Positions 15,038 through 23,337 of a stretch of DNA of 64,000 bases are shown here, piece by piece (the first letter of the stretch is position 1; each line of letters opens with the position of its first letter). This stretch comes from Collinsella aerofaciens. Lineage in GTDB: Bacteria; Actinomycetota; Coriobacteriia; Coriobacteriales; Coriobacteriaceae. A program made the translations under genes and the position numbers. A model generated the notes under the pieces. That model saw only the letters and a program-made list of their open reading frames with translations. It made no database searches and was not told the origin of the DNA. The stretch spans positions 1,736,001 to 1,800,000 of the forward strand of contig NZ_CP084004.1 in NCBI RefSeq assembly GCF_020181355.1, written 5' to 3'.

Positions 15038-15188
15038 TCGACGCGAGCGATGAATTTACTCTACAAGTTGGACGTGCACGAATCGCGCAGAGCGGGTAGT
15101 AAAGGGGCCATTTCATGGCGGAGCTTCTCGGTGAGTAGCCAATAGGGCCCGGAGGCAGCTCCAGGTCAGCACTCCGCAGTTATTTTGT

Positions 15189-15213
15189 TGGGGTTTCTTT
15201 TACGGGAACCCCA
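15189..15213 (+). terminator. Terminator-like hairpin after the second Abi_2 gene
   Basis: TGGGGTT (15189-15195) pairs with AACCCCA (15207-15213) around TTC TTTTACGGG. No T run follows on the plus strand. Confidence 0.5.
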
Positions 15214-15585
15214 GTCAACAATAGCGAACTTTCTGGGGAATGTTAGGGAGGGGAGGAGTAACTGACTGTTGGGGCGTTGGTCATTGGCGGCGTCCCGCCC
15301 GCGCTTCGTTGGCTATGCTTGATGCGGCAACTCCGGCATGAGGCCGTCCTGCGCCTCATCGAGGCTCGGCACCGAGGCCCTCCAGGAAAAGTCCGCGAGG
15401 CTACTGCTTGGGTCAAGCTCTACATGGGCGCATTCTTCGATTATGTAGCTAGGGTGATTCTCGTTTGGTAAAACTGGCTGCGAAGTGATTATCGCTAGTC
15501 ATGTCTCAAGTGACTCATTAGTCTCCACGCGTTTCTCTATCATGTAATCGCTACGTCATGCGGTTGCTCCTCACGGGTATCATGG

Positions 15586-15599
15586 TGAAAGCGATTTCA
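15586..15599. promoter_or_regulatory. Operator-like site upstream of the LacI-family gene
   Basis: TGAAAGCGATTTCA is nearly symmetric about its central CG and matches the two sites before the PTS gene (TGAAAACGATTRCA). It lies 16 bases before the GTG start, fitting self-repression. Confidence 0.7.
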
Positions 15600-15614
15600 A
15601 TGACAGGGGTACTC

Positions 15615-16595
15615 GTGGTAAAGATGAAAGATGTGGCCGAGCTGGCCGGCGTTTCGAGCGCCGCCGTCTCGCGCTACCTCAACGGTGGCTACATATCGAC
15701 GGACAAGGCCGAGCGCATTAAGCAGGCGATTGAGCTGACCGGATACGTGCGGTCCAGCCAGGCTCGCGCGCTGCGCACCGGTTCCACCAAGCTCATCGGC
15801 GTCATCGTGCCTAAGATCAACTCGGAATCCGTGAGCCGCATTACCGCCGGCATTGGCCAGGTGCTCGGTCGCCGTGGCTACCAGATGCTGCTTGCAAACA
15901 CCGACAACGCGGCCGATCGCGAGCTCGAATACCTCGATTTGTTCCAAAACCATCCGGTTGATGGCATTGTGCTGGTGGCAACTATGATTACAGACGAGCA
16001 TCGCCGGGCGATTGAGTCGTGCCGCGTGCCCATCGTGCTGATCGGCCAGAATGTTGAGGGCGCGGCGTGCGTCTATCACGACGATTACGAGGCCGCCTTT
16101 GAGCTGGGCCATGCGCTTGCGGGTCGCGTTGACGGCAAGATTGCCTATATTGGAGTTACCGAGGGGGACCGCGCGGCCGGTTATGACCGCCGTCGCGGTT
16201 TTGAGGCTGGCTTGCGCGCCGCGGGCTTGGCGCTTGATCCGAGCCTGATTCGCCAGGGGTCCTTTACGCTCGACTCGGGCTATGGTGCGGCGCGTGAACT
16301 GCTTTCCGTCGCTCCCGATGTTTCGTTTATCGCCTGCGCGACCGACACCATGGCGGCGGGCGCGCTGCGTGCCATCGATGAGGTTCGCGGCATGGGCGAG
16401 GGTATACACCGCGTGAGCGGTTTTGGCGACAATGCGTTTTTGCGCGCGCTGACGGGCGGCATTCCCACCGTGCATTATGGCTACCTGACCAGTGGCGTCG
16501 AGGCGACCAATATGTTGCTCAACACGCTCGATGGCGTTGAGGGGGAGAGCGGTCTCAAGACGCTCAAGCTCGGCCATCAGCTTATGAATGTCTAG
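15615..16595 (+). CDS. LacI-family transcription regulator of the sucrose module
   Basis: A 326-residue regulator. The N-terminal helix-turn-helix (MKDVAELAGVSSAAVSRYLN) is followed by a periplasmic-binding-protein-like sugar domain (IGVIVPKINSESVSRITAGI through the C-terminus). It likely binds sucrose or sucrose-6-phosphate and represses the genes after it. The start is taken as GTG at 15615, five bases after AGGGG; ATG at 15624 is the other candidate. An operator lies in its own leader and two more lie before the PTS gene, so it probably controls itself and the operon. The inducer is inferred from the neighbours. Confidence 0.88.
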   Translation: MVKMKDVAELAGVSSAAVSRYLNGGYISTDKAERIKQAIELTGYVRSSQARALRTGSTKLIGVIVPKINSESVSRITAGIGQVLGRRGYQMLLANTDNAADRELEYLDLFQNHPVDGIVLVATMITDEHRRAIESCRVPIVLIGQNVEGAACVYHDDYEAAFELGHALAGRVDGKIAYIGVTEGDRAAGYDRRRGFEAGLRAAGLALDPSLIRQGSFTLDSGYGAARELLSVAPDVSFIACATDTMAAGALRAIDEVRGMGEGIHRVSGFGDNAFLRALTGGIPTVHYGYLTSGVEATNMLLNTLDGVEGESGLKTLKLGHQLMNV

Positions 16596-16682
16596 GCTTT
16601 GGGCACGTCTGCCTGCCTCTGAGCCCTTATGTTTGTCTCAAAACTACCATTCGCCGGCTTTTTCCTACCGTTCACCGTTATA

Positions 16683-16722
16683 TGAAAACGATTGCAGTCA
16701 TATGAAACTGAAAACGATTACA
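16683..16722. promoter_or_regulatory. Two LacI-type operators before the sucrose PTS gene
   Basis: TGAAAACGATTGCA (16683-16696) and TGAAAACGATTACA (16709-16722) are direct copies spaced 26 bases apart, start to start. They match the site before the regulator gene and lie 57 to 96 bases before the PTS start. Confidence 0.8.
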
Positions 16723-16778
16723 GTTTAAGTGTCAAAGATGGCCGGGTGCACATGCGCCCGTTGGAGGAAAGGGAAGTC

Positions 16779-18179
16779 ATGGACTACCGCAAATCAGCCC
16801 AAGAGGTGCTCGACAACATCGGTGGCGCCGACAACGTTGTTTCGGCCGCACACTGCGCCACGCGTCTGCGCCTGGTGATTGCCGATAACGCCAAGGTTGA
16901 CAAGGAGGCCCTCGAGAATATCGACGGCGCTAAGGGCGTCTTTGAGGCCCAGGGCCAGCTCCAGATTATTTTTGGCACCGGCACCGTCAATAAGGTGTAC
17001 GACGAGTTCATCGCCCTCGGCGGTATCAATGCCGCCTCTAAGGCCGAGGTCAAGGAGGCCGCGGCGCAGCAGCAGAACATCTTTATGCGTGCCATTAAGG
17101 TGCTCGGCGATGTCTTTGTCCCCATCATCCCCGCCATCGTGGCTTCGGGCCTGCTGCTGGGCATTATGAGTGCCCTCAACTTTATGGCCTCCAACGGCTT
17201 TATCGCGCTCGACACCAATAACTTTATTTATAAGATCGCCGACCTGGTCTCGGGAACGTCCTTTGGCATTCTGCAGATCCTAATCGGCTACTCCGCGGCT
17301 AAGGCCTTTGGCGCCAACCCGTACCTGGGTGCCGTCGTCGGCGGTGCGTTCATCAACTCCTCGCTGCAGAGCGCCTACACGGTTGCCTCCGAGGGCGTGC
17401 AGACCATGGTCACCGTCATTCCCGGCGTGTACAGCTTTGAGTGGGTTGGCTATCAGGGCCACGTCATCCCCATCGTCATCGCTTGCGCGATCCTTGCCTT
17501 CCTCGAGAAGCGTCTGCACAAGATCGTTCCCGAGATGTTCGACCTCTTTGTAACCCCGCTTGTCTCCGTGTTCGTGACCGTGCTCGTGACGCTTATCGCT
17601 GTCGGTCCCGTCTTTGTGTGGGCCGAGAATGCCGTCCTCGGTCTGATCCAGGCTCTGCTCACCCTGCCCTTTGGCATCGGTTCCTTTATCGTCGGCCTGT
17701 TCTATGCCCCCACGGTCGTCACCGGTATTCACCAGATGTACACCGCCATCGACCTGGGCCAGCTTGCCCAGTACGGCGTGACCTATTGGCTGCCCATTGC
17801 CAGTGCCGCCAACATCGCCCAGGGCGGCGCCGCGCTTGCCGTTGCCTTTAAGACCCACGATGCCAAGATCAAGGGCCTAGCGCTTCCTTCGGCTCTGTCC
17901 GCCTTCATGGGTATTACCGAGCCTGCCATCTTTGGTGTGAACCTGCGCTTCTTTAAGCCCTTCATCGCTGGCTGCATCGGCGGCGGCTGCGGCGCCCTGG
18001 TCTGCGCGCTCACCTCGCTCGCCGCTTCCGGTACGGGCGTTACGGGTATCTTCGGTATCCTGCTGTGCCTGGCCCAGCCCGTGCAGTACGCGATCATGTT
18101 TGCGGTCGCCGCGCTGGTTTCCTTTGGCGTCTCGTTTGTCCTGTACAAGGACGAGCCCAAGGCTTCCGAGCAGGCCTAA
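16779..18179 (+). CDS. scrA: Sucrose-type PTS EIIBC permease
   Basis: A 466-residue membrane protein that imports and phosphorylates a sugar, probably sucrose, giving sucrose-6-phosphate. The EIIB domain (residues about 1-85) has the phospho-cysteine in SAAHCATRLRLV (C26). The EIIC domain (about 110-455) has ten or so hydrophobic segments and the GITEPAIFGVN motif typical of the glucose-sucrose family. There is no EIIA domain, so a separate glucose-type EIIA must donate phosphate. The ATG at 16779 follows AGGAAAGGGAAG. It is followed by a GH32 hydrolase, which supports sucrose as substrate. Other beta-fructosides cannot be excluded. Confidence 0.88.
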   Translation: MDYRKSAQEVLDNIGGADNVVSAAHCATRLRLVIADNAKVDKEALENIDGAKGVFEAQGQLQIIFGTGTVNKVYDEFIALGGINAASKAEVKEAAAQQQNIFMRAIKVLGDVFVPIIPAIVASGLLLGIMSALNFMASNGFIALDTNNFIYKIADLVSGTSFGILQILIGYSAAKAFGANPYLGAVVGGAFINSSLQSAYTVASEGVQTMVTVIPGVYSFEWVGYQGHVIPIVIACAILAFLEKRLHKIVPEMFDLFVTPLVSVFVTVLVTLIAVGPVFVWAENAVLGLIQALLTLPFGIGSFIVGLFYAPTVVTGIHQMYTAIDLGQLAQYGVTYWLPIASAANIAQGGAALAVAFKTHDAKIKGLALPSALSAFMGITEPAIFGVNLRFFKPFIAGCIGGGCGALVCALTSLAASGTGVTGIFGILLCLAQPVQYAIMFAVAALVSFGVSFVLYKDEPKASEQA

Positions 18180-18198
18180 GAGCTTTTGATTGAAGGGT

Positions 18199-18226
18199 GC
18201 CCGCGGGTTGTATGCTCGCGGGCGTT
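18199..18226 (+). terminator. Hairpin between the PTS gene and the hydrolase gene
   Basis: GCCCGCG (18199-18205) pairs with CGCGGGC (18217-18223), followed by GTTT. It may reduce but not stop read-through, since the next gene belongs to the same pathway. Confidence 0.5.
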
Positions 18227-18285
18227 TCCCGTATCCGGTGTCGATCTCTGGCGCCTTGTTACTTTCGATCCGTTAGGACTTTGAT

Positions 18286-19824
18286 ATGTCTAATGCACTT
18301 GGCCGCGACCTTGCAAAGCTGGTTGCCGCTGTTGACGCTGCCGCCTCTGAGTGCGGCCATGGCGCGTATGGCCAGCGCTTCCATATTATGCCGCCGGCGG
18401 GCTGGCTCAACGACCCCAACGGTCTTTGCCAAGCGGGCGGCGTGTTTCACGCGTACTTCCAGTATGCCCCGTTTGATGTGAACGGTGGCGTAAAGATGTG
18501 GGGCCATGCCACAAGCCGCGACCTTATGAACTGGGAATATGTTGGCGCCCCGCTGCTGCCCGACGAGCCGTTCGATTGCCATGGCGTGTATTCAGGCTCC
18601 GCGCTTGCCGAGGACGGCCGCATTCGCGTGCTCTATACGGGCAACGTTAAGCTTTCCGATGCGGACGGCACGTACGACTACGTCAATACCGGCCGTCGCG
18701 CCGATACTGTTTATGTCGAGAGCGTTGATGGCCTTGCCGGTCGGGAGTTCAGCCAAAAGCGCGTGGTGCTGGCGTCCGATGATTATCCCGAGGATTTGAC
18801 CTGCCACGTGCGTGACCCCAAGGTGTGGCGCGATGATGACGGGCGTTACCACATGGTGCTGGGCGCGCGTCGTCGCGTGGATGGGCCGCATGTCGATAGT
18901 CGATTTTGCGCCATGCACGGCGAGGGTGCCGGGCGCGATGTGGGCGAGATCCTGGTGTATGGCTCGGCCGATATGCTGAGTTGGGAGCTCGAGAGTCGTG
19001 TGTCTACGCCCGAGCGCTTTGGCTTTATGTGGGAGTGCCCCGGCTATATCGAGCTCGATGCGAATGGCGATACCGCTGCATTTTTGTCGTTCTCGCCCCA
19101 GGGGCTCGAGGGCGGTCGTTGGGACCGCGGCAATGTGTATGCAGCGGGCTACATGCCTGTAACGGGCGACATTACGGGTGGTGACGGTGTCTATGAGCTG
19201 GGCGAGTTCCGCCTGTGGGACGCCGGTTTTGACTTCTATGCTCCGCAGGAGTTCACGGCCGAGGACGGTCGCCACATTCTGATTGGCTGGATGGGTATGT
19301 CCGATGAGCCGACCTATGGCAACGCGCCCACCGTGGCGTGCGGCTGGCAGCACTGCATGACGGTGCCGCGCGAGCTTACGGCCGGTGACGGCGGCGTGGT
19401 GCTGCAGCAGCCGGCGTGCGAGATCGAGCGCCATTATGCCTCGGTGCGTGTGGGGGAGGGCTCGTTGGAGGTTGACGGCGATACCTGCTTTGACCTTGCT
19501 GTCGACGGTGTCGACGGCGCGTTTACCGCGATTGTTGATGGCGAGCTGAAGCTGGCGTATGTGCCCGCCGAGGGCGGACTGCCCTCGCGCTTTGAGATGC
19601 GATTTACCGATGAGGGTCGCGCTTCTGCCGGCTGCGGTCGTACCGTGCGTTGGGAGCCCGTCGACGAGGTTCGTAACGTGCGCATTGTTGGCGATGTCTC
19701 CTCGGTCGAGGTGTTTGTGAACGATGGCGCGCTGGTGTTCTCGACGCGCATCTATCCTGAGGCCTATGGTGTGACCGTTGACGCTCCGGGTGCGAGCGTG
19801 AACTATCACACGCTCAACATCTAG
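18286..19824 (+). CDS. scrB: GH32 sucrose-6-phosphate hydrolase
   Basis: A 512-residue glycoside hydrolase family 32 protein that would split sucrose-6-phosphate into glucose-6-phosphate and fructose. The nucleophile motif WLNDPNG is at residues 40-46 (D43). The RDPKVW motif lies near residue 175 and the acid/base motif WECPGY near 245. A beta-sandwich domain fills the C-terminus (about 380-512). There is no signal peptide, so it acts in the cytoplasm, as expected behind a PTS. The start ATG has only a weak ribosome-binding site. A strong terminator follows. Confidence 0.93.
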   Translation: MSNALGRDLAKLVAAVDAAASECGHGAYGQRFHIMPPAGWLNDPNGLCQAGGVFHAYFQYAPFDVNGGVKMWGHATSRDLMNWEYVGAPLLPDEPFDCHGVYSGSALAEDGRIRVLYTGNVKLSDADGTYDYVNTGRRADTVYVESVDGLAGREFSQKRVVLASDDYPEDLTCHVRDPKVWRDDDGRYHMVLGARRRVDGPHVDSRFCAMHGEGAGRDVGEILVYGSADMLSWELESRVSTPERFGFMWECPGYIELDANGDTAAFLSFSPQGLEGGRWDRGNVYAAGYMPVTGDITGGDGVYELGEFRLWDAGFDFYAPQEFTAEDGRHILIGWMGMSDEPTYGNAPTVACGWQHCMTVPRELTAGDGGVVLQQPACEIERHYASVRVGEGSLEVDGDTCFDLAVDGVDGAFTAIVDGELKLAYVPAEGGLPSRFEMRFTDEGRASAGCGRTVRWEPVDEVRNVRIVGDVSSVEVFVNDGALVFSTRIYPEAYGVTVDAPGASVNYHTLNI

Positions 19825-19862
19825 GCGATTCGTCGCATATCGGCGCTATACTGCAGCCGTTG

Positions 19863-19902
19863 CCCACGATGCGGGTAACACCCGCATCGTGGGTTTTTGT
19901 TT
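19863..19902 (+). terminator. Strong intrinsic terminator of the sucrose operon
   Basis: CCCACGATGCGGGT and ACCCGCATCGTGGG form a perfect 14-bp stem with an AAC loop, followed by TTTTTGTTT. Confidence 0.92.
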
Positions 19903-19920
19903 GTGAAGGGACGGTGCCGC

Positions 19921-20925
19921 GTGGACGTGCAACAGCTAGAAGAGGCTTGGGCTTTGAGAGCCGGCGCGCGTGAGGTGCGGTTGCTTGCGGCCTCGCATGT
20001 GCCAGCAGCGCTGTCTCAGCTGGGGATTGTGCGTCCCGGTGACCGCCTGGTCGCGTTTGCCGATGACTTTACCGATGCGTTTGAGCGCGGCTTTGATGGC
20101 TGCGATGTTGTTCTCGTGGACCCGCCGTCGGTTGCGGCGTTTGCTGCTGCTTCCGAGGGCTATGGTGCTTCGTTTGATGCCGAGGGGCCGCACCTGTGGT
20201 GGTTTGTCAACTCCATCGGCGGGTTTGGTCTGCGCGTGCCCGATCTGCGTGCGCTGGGTCGTGCGGCTCGCGAGGCCCATGCGCTGTTGGTTGTGGACAA
20301 CACCGTGGCGTCGGCTTTTGGCTGCGATCCGCTGCGGCTGGGTGCCGTGCTGTCGCTCGAGGCGCTCGACCGCGTGTGTGCTGGTAAGGCGCCGCGCAAG
20401 TTCGTTGCCGCTTCGGTGGCGCGCTCGCAGCTCAAGCGTCATCGTGTGGATGCCGCGGCTGAGTGCGCGCATGCCCTGCTTGAGGGCTGTGGCTTGGCCA
20501 AGCTTGATATGCCTGCTGACGAGGCCGGTGTGCTGGAGCGCGGGCTGGACTCGCTCGATGTCCGCATGCAGGCACATTTCGACCGCGCCCGTGCGCTGGC
20601 CGAGTACTTGGCTGCGAACGAGATGGTACGCAACGTGCGCTATCCCGGGCTGAGCTCGCATCCCGACCATGTGGTTGCAACGGGGATCCTCGAGCATGGT
20701 TTTGGCCCGGCAGTTGAATTCGATCTTATCGAGCTTAGCGCAGGGGAGCTGTTCGATGCTTTGTCGGGGGAGTTCCGCACATCGCTCGCCGGCGGCGCAG
20801 CGACGCGCCTTTCGGCCCCACGCGGCAAGCAGGGGAGCACCATCCGTCTCTTCGCCGGCACCGACAATCCCCTGGTCGTAGCGTCCGCCCTAGACAATGC
20901 CCTTCGTAAACTAGCTACTCTTTAA
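19921..20925 (+). CDS. Cys/Met-metabolism PLP-family protein, apparently without the catalytic lysine
   Basis: A 334-residue member of the cystathionine gamma-synthase/lyase family. Recognisable parts are LLVVDNT (the PLP-pyridine aspartate), LDSLDVRMQAHFDRARALAE, VRNVRYPGLSSHPDH and the C-terminal STIRLFAGTDNP. The segment that should read S-x-T-K-Y-x-x-G-H is replaced by SLEALDRVCAG, so the Schiff-base lysine seems to be missing. The usual N-terminal 50 residues are also reduced. GTG at 19921 follows AAGGGACG and avoids starting inside the preceding terminator. It may be a pseudoenzyme or a divergent enzyme. Its 3' end overlaps the convergent modE-type gene by 11 bases. Confidence 0.72.
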   Translation: MDVQQLEEAWALRAGAREVRLLAASHVPAALSQLGIVRPGDRLVAFADDFTDAFERGFDGCDVVLVDPPSVAAFAAASEGYGASFDAEGPHLWWFVNSIGGFGLRVPDLRALGRAAREAHALLVVDNTVASAFGCDPLRLGAVLSLEALDRVCAGKAPRKFVAASVARSQLKRHRVDAAAECAHALLEGCGLAKLDMPADEAGVLERGLDSLDVRMQAHFDRARALAEYLAANEMVRNVRYPGLSSHPDHVVATGILEHGFGPAVEFDLIELSAGELFDALSGEFRTSLAGGAATRLSAPRGKQGSTIRLFAGTDNPLVVASALDNALRKLATL

Positions 20926-21259
20926 TGCTTGCGATGAGGTCGCTTGCTTTGGTGGCGATGACGTTGTTGACGTCGGCCCGCAGCTCCTCGTAGACCGCTA
21001 TGGCTCGCTCGCCGGCGGGGGTGAGGGTGGATCCGCGGGCGCCGTCGCGCTCGATGAGTTTGCAGCCCAGCTGACCTTCGGCCTCGTTCACGATGCGCCA
21101 GGCCTTGGAATACGCCATGCCCATGCTCTTGGCGGCGCGGTTGAGCGAGTGCTCGCGGGCGATACCCTGCAGCAGCAAGACGCAGCCGTGTCCAAACACG
21201 CCCGGCAGATCTTTGTCGCACGCTTGAATGACCAACTTTGCCGTCGTCTTGTACTCCAT
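20915..21259 (-). CDS. ModE-type winged-helix regulator
   Basis: A 114-residue protein consisting of the LysR/ModE-type winged-helix domain: LLQGIAREHSLNRAAKSMGM, then AYSKAWRIVNEAEGQLG, and TLTPAGERAIAVYEEL. It lacks the C-terminal molybdate-binding domains of full ModE, so any ligand response is unknown. Such short forms often lie near molybdate transport or molybdoenzyme genes, but none is seen here. It is transcribed away from guaB. ATG at 21259 is preferred; a GTG three codons earlier is possible. Confidence 0.83.
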   Translation of the reverse strand: MEYKTTAKLVIQACDKDLPGVFGHGCVLLLQGIAREHSLNRAAKSMGMAYSKAWRIVNEAEGQLGCKLIERDGARGSTLTPAGERAIAVYEELRADVNNVIATKASDLIASIKE

Positions 21260-21452
21260 ACGCTCCACGTCTCCCCGCTAAAGTGTTTGCTGGGCAAACG
21301 CAAAGCCTGCGTCAAACCCTCGTGTGCTCTTCTTAAATCATGCATTGTAGCAGTCAAAGTGCGTTAAGATACTTCCCCAGTATTGGGCGCCCAAGGTTGG
21401 GCTGGGTCCTACGAGGCCTGCAGCCGACCGGTCGCATGGAAAAAGGAGAAAC

Positions 21453-22964
21453 ATGGCTACGTTCTTTCCCGGTGAGTCCCACACGTTTTCGGAGTATCTG
21501 CTGGTCCCTGGTTACTCGTCCTCGCAGTGCATCCCCAACAACGTCTCTCTTAAGACGCCGCTAACCCGCTTTAAGCGCGGTGAGAAGCCGGCAATCACCC
21601 TGAACATCCCCATGGTTTCCGCCATCATGCAGTCCGTCTCGGGCGTCGATATGGGTGTCGCGCTCGCTACCGAGGGTGGCCTGTCCTTCATTTACGGTTC
21701 CCAGAGCGCCGAGTCCGAGGCCGCTATGGTCAAGGCCGTCAAGGATCACAAGGCCGGTTTCGTTCAGTCCGATTCCACGCTGACCCCCGACATGACCATG
21801 GAGCAGGTCATCGAGCTCAAGGAGAAGACCGGTCACTCCACTATGCCGGTCACCGACGACGGCACTCCCAAGGGTAAGCTCCTGGGCATCGTCACCAGCC
21901 GTGACTATCGCCCCAGCCGCGATGACCACCAGACGAAGGTCTCCGAGTTCATGACCCCGCGTGAGCAGCTCATCGTGGGTGACAAGAACATCAGCCTCAA
22001 GGTTGCCAACGACGTTATCTGGGACAACAAGCTCAACGCCCTGCCCATCGTCGACGATAACGATCACCTCATGGGCATTGTGTTCCGCAAGGACTACGAC
22101 AGTCACAAGACTAACCCCAACGAGCTGCTCGATAACGACAAGCGCTACATGGTCGGCGCCGGTATCAACACCCGCGACTATGCCGAGCGCGTGCCGCTGC
22201 TCATCGAGGCCGGTGCCGATGTCCTGTGCATCGACTCCTCCGAGGGCTTCAGCGAGTGGCAGAAGCGCACCATCGAGTGGATCCGCGCCAACTACGGCGA
22301 GGACGTCAAGGTCGGTGCCGGTAACGTTGTCGACGCCGAGGGCTTCCGCTTCCTGGCCGACTGCGGTGCCGACTTCATCAAGGTCGGTATCGGCGGTGGT
22401 TCCATCTGCATCACCCGCGAGACCAAGGGCATCGGTCGTGGCCAGGCCACCGCGCTGATCGACGTCTGCCGCGCCCGTGACGAGTACTACGAGGAGACCG
22501 GCGTCTACGTGCCCGTGTGCTCCGACGGCGGTATCGTCTACGACTACCACATGACGCTTGCCCTTGCCATGGGTGCCGACTTTATGATGCTGGGCCGTTA
22601 CTTCGCCCGCTTTGACGAGAGCCCGACTGAGCGCGTCAACGTCAACGGCCAGTACATGAAGGAGTACTGGGGCGAGGGTTCTGCGCGTGCTCGCAATTGG
22701 CAGCGCTACGACCTGGGCGGCGCCGCGAAGCTCAGCTTCGTCGAGGGCGTCGACTCCTACGTCCCGTACGCCGGATCCCTCAAGGACGGCGTGGGCGGCA
22801 CGCTCTACAAGGTTAAGTCCACGATGTGCAACTGCGGCGCCCTCTCGATCCCCGAGCTCCAGGAAAAGGCACGCCTAACGCTGGTCAGCTCCACCTCCAT
22901 CGTCGAAGGCGGCGCCCACGACGTTGTCGTGAAGGACTCCCAGCAAAGCGTCAGCTACCGCTAA
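21453..22964 (+). CDS. guaB: IMP dehydrogenase
   Basis: A 503-residue enzyme that oxidises IMP to XMP with NAD, the first step to guanine nucleotides. It is of the group with an [21 protein letters not shown]-terminus. Two CBS repeats follow (residues about 95-215: [20 protein letters not shown] and [14 protein letters not shown]). The catalytic cysteine sits in [12 protein letters not shown] (near residue 318) and the flap region in [19 protein letters not shown] precedes the ATG. The 190-base gap to the modE-type gene may hold its promoter; I see no clear purine riboswitch. A terminator lies about 160 bases downstream. Confidence 0.93.
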   Translation: MATFFPGESHTFSEYLLVPGYSSSQCIPNNVSLKTPLTRFKRGEKPAITLNIPMVSAIMQSVSGVDMGVALATEGGLSFIYGSQSAESEAAMVKAVKDHKAGFVQSDSTLTPDMTMEQVIELKEKTGHSTMPVTDDGTPKGKLLGIVTSRDYRPSRDDHQTKVSEFMTPREQLIVGDKNISLKVANDVIWDNKLNALPIVDDNDHLMGIVFRKDYDSHKTNPNELLDNDKRYMVGAGINTRDYAERVPLLIEAGADVLCIDSSEGFSEWQKRTIEWIRANYGEDVKVGAGNVVDAEGFRFLADCGADFIKVGIGGGSICITRETKGIGRGQATALIDVCRARDEYYEETGVYVPVCSDGGIVYDYHMTLALAMGADFMMLGRYFARFDESPTERVNVNGQYMKEYWGEGSARARNWQRYDLGGAAKLSFVEGVDSYVPYAGSLKDGVGGTLYKVKSTMCNCGALSIPELQEKARLTLVSSTSIVEGGAHDVVVKDSQQSVSYR

Positions 22965-22977
22965 GCGGCTTTCCCAA

Positions 22978-23056
22978 GCACCGCACCTTGCCGTTCAAAC
23001 CGTCGCTCGCGTACCAAAGTACGCGACGCTCCTCTTTCACGGCAATCTGCGGCACC
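22978..23056. repeat. Large imperfect hairpin element after guaB
   Basis: GCACCGCACCTTGCCGT (22978-22994) can pair with ACGGCAATCTGCGGCACC (23039-23056) with small mismatches. Inside is a second perfect stem, CGCGTAC (23008-23014) with GTACGCG (23019-23025) and loop CAAA. It looks like a repetitive palindromic element or a structured RNA in the guaB 3' region. Confidence 0.65.
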
Positions 23057-23123
23057 TGGAAAACCCGTTCGTGCTAGAACGAGTTTCAGACAAAGGTTGA
23101 TTCCCAACCACGTTATTTAGATA

Positions 23124-23162
23124 AAGCGAGATGCCTGCAAGTCGCAGGCATCTCGCTTGTTG
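23124..23162 (+). terminator. Intrinsic terminator downstream of guaB
   Basis: AAGCGAGATGCCTGC (23124-23138) and GCAGGCATCTCGCTT (23144-23158) form a perfect 15-bp stem with loop AAGTC, followed by GTTGT. Confidence 0.88.
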
Positions 23163-23193
23163 TATTTGCTATCATCATGCGAGTTAACGATGT

Positions 23194-23311
23194 GGCGGGG
23201 CGTTCTTACCTTTGCTCGCTGCAAGTTCCGCACGAGCCGAAGAGCACTTAATGTGCTCTTCGTGCGAGCAGGACTGTCCGCAGCAGCGAGCAAAGGTAAG
23301 AACGCCCCGCC
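23194..23311. repeat. Perfect 29-bp inverted repeat with an inner hairpin, directly before leuS
   Basis: A 29-base arm at 23194-23222 (starting GGCGGGGCGTTCTTACC) is exactly complementary to 23283-23311. The 60-base centre holds another stem: CGCACG (23229-23234) with CGTGCG (23261-23266) and GAAGAGCAC (23239-23247) with GTGCTCTTC (23253-23261), loop TTAAT. It ends 26 bases before the leuS ATG, so it lies in the leuS leader. Confidence 0.92.
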
Positions 23312-23337
23312 CCAACCGAGATAACAAAGGAGCTGAT

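Larger units (their letters stand above)
15038..15614. other. Right border of the accessory island, no convincing gene
   Basis: This 577-base stretch holds no supported gene. A 64-codon open frame at 15277-15471 lacks a good ribosome-binding site and protein-like composition. It contains one terminator hairpin and a LacI-type operator at the right end. It marks the change from lower-GC island DNA to the host-like sucrose module. Confidence 0.6.

Noticed and set aside
15277-15471. 64-codon open frame at the right border of the island
   Set aside because: No ribosome-binding site, no recognised motif, and a composition that looks like random GC-rich sequence.
21260-21452. Guanine or other purine riboswitch before guaB
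   Set aside because: The leader lacks the conserved three-way junction and loop sequences; only short GC-rich pairings are seen.
23212-23337. 42-codon N-terminal extension of leuS
   Set aside because: It runs through the perfect inverted repeat, is not synthetase-like, and a good ribosome-binding site lies just before the ATG at 23338.
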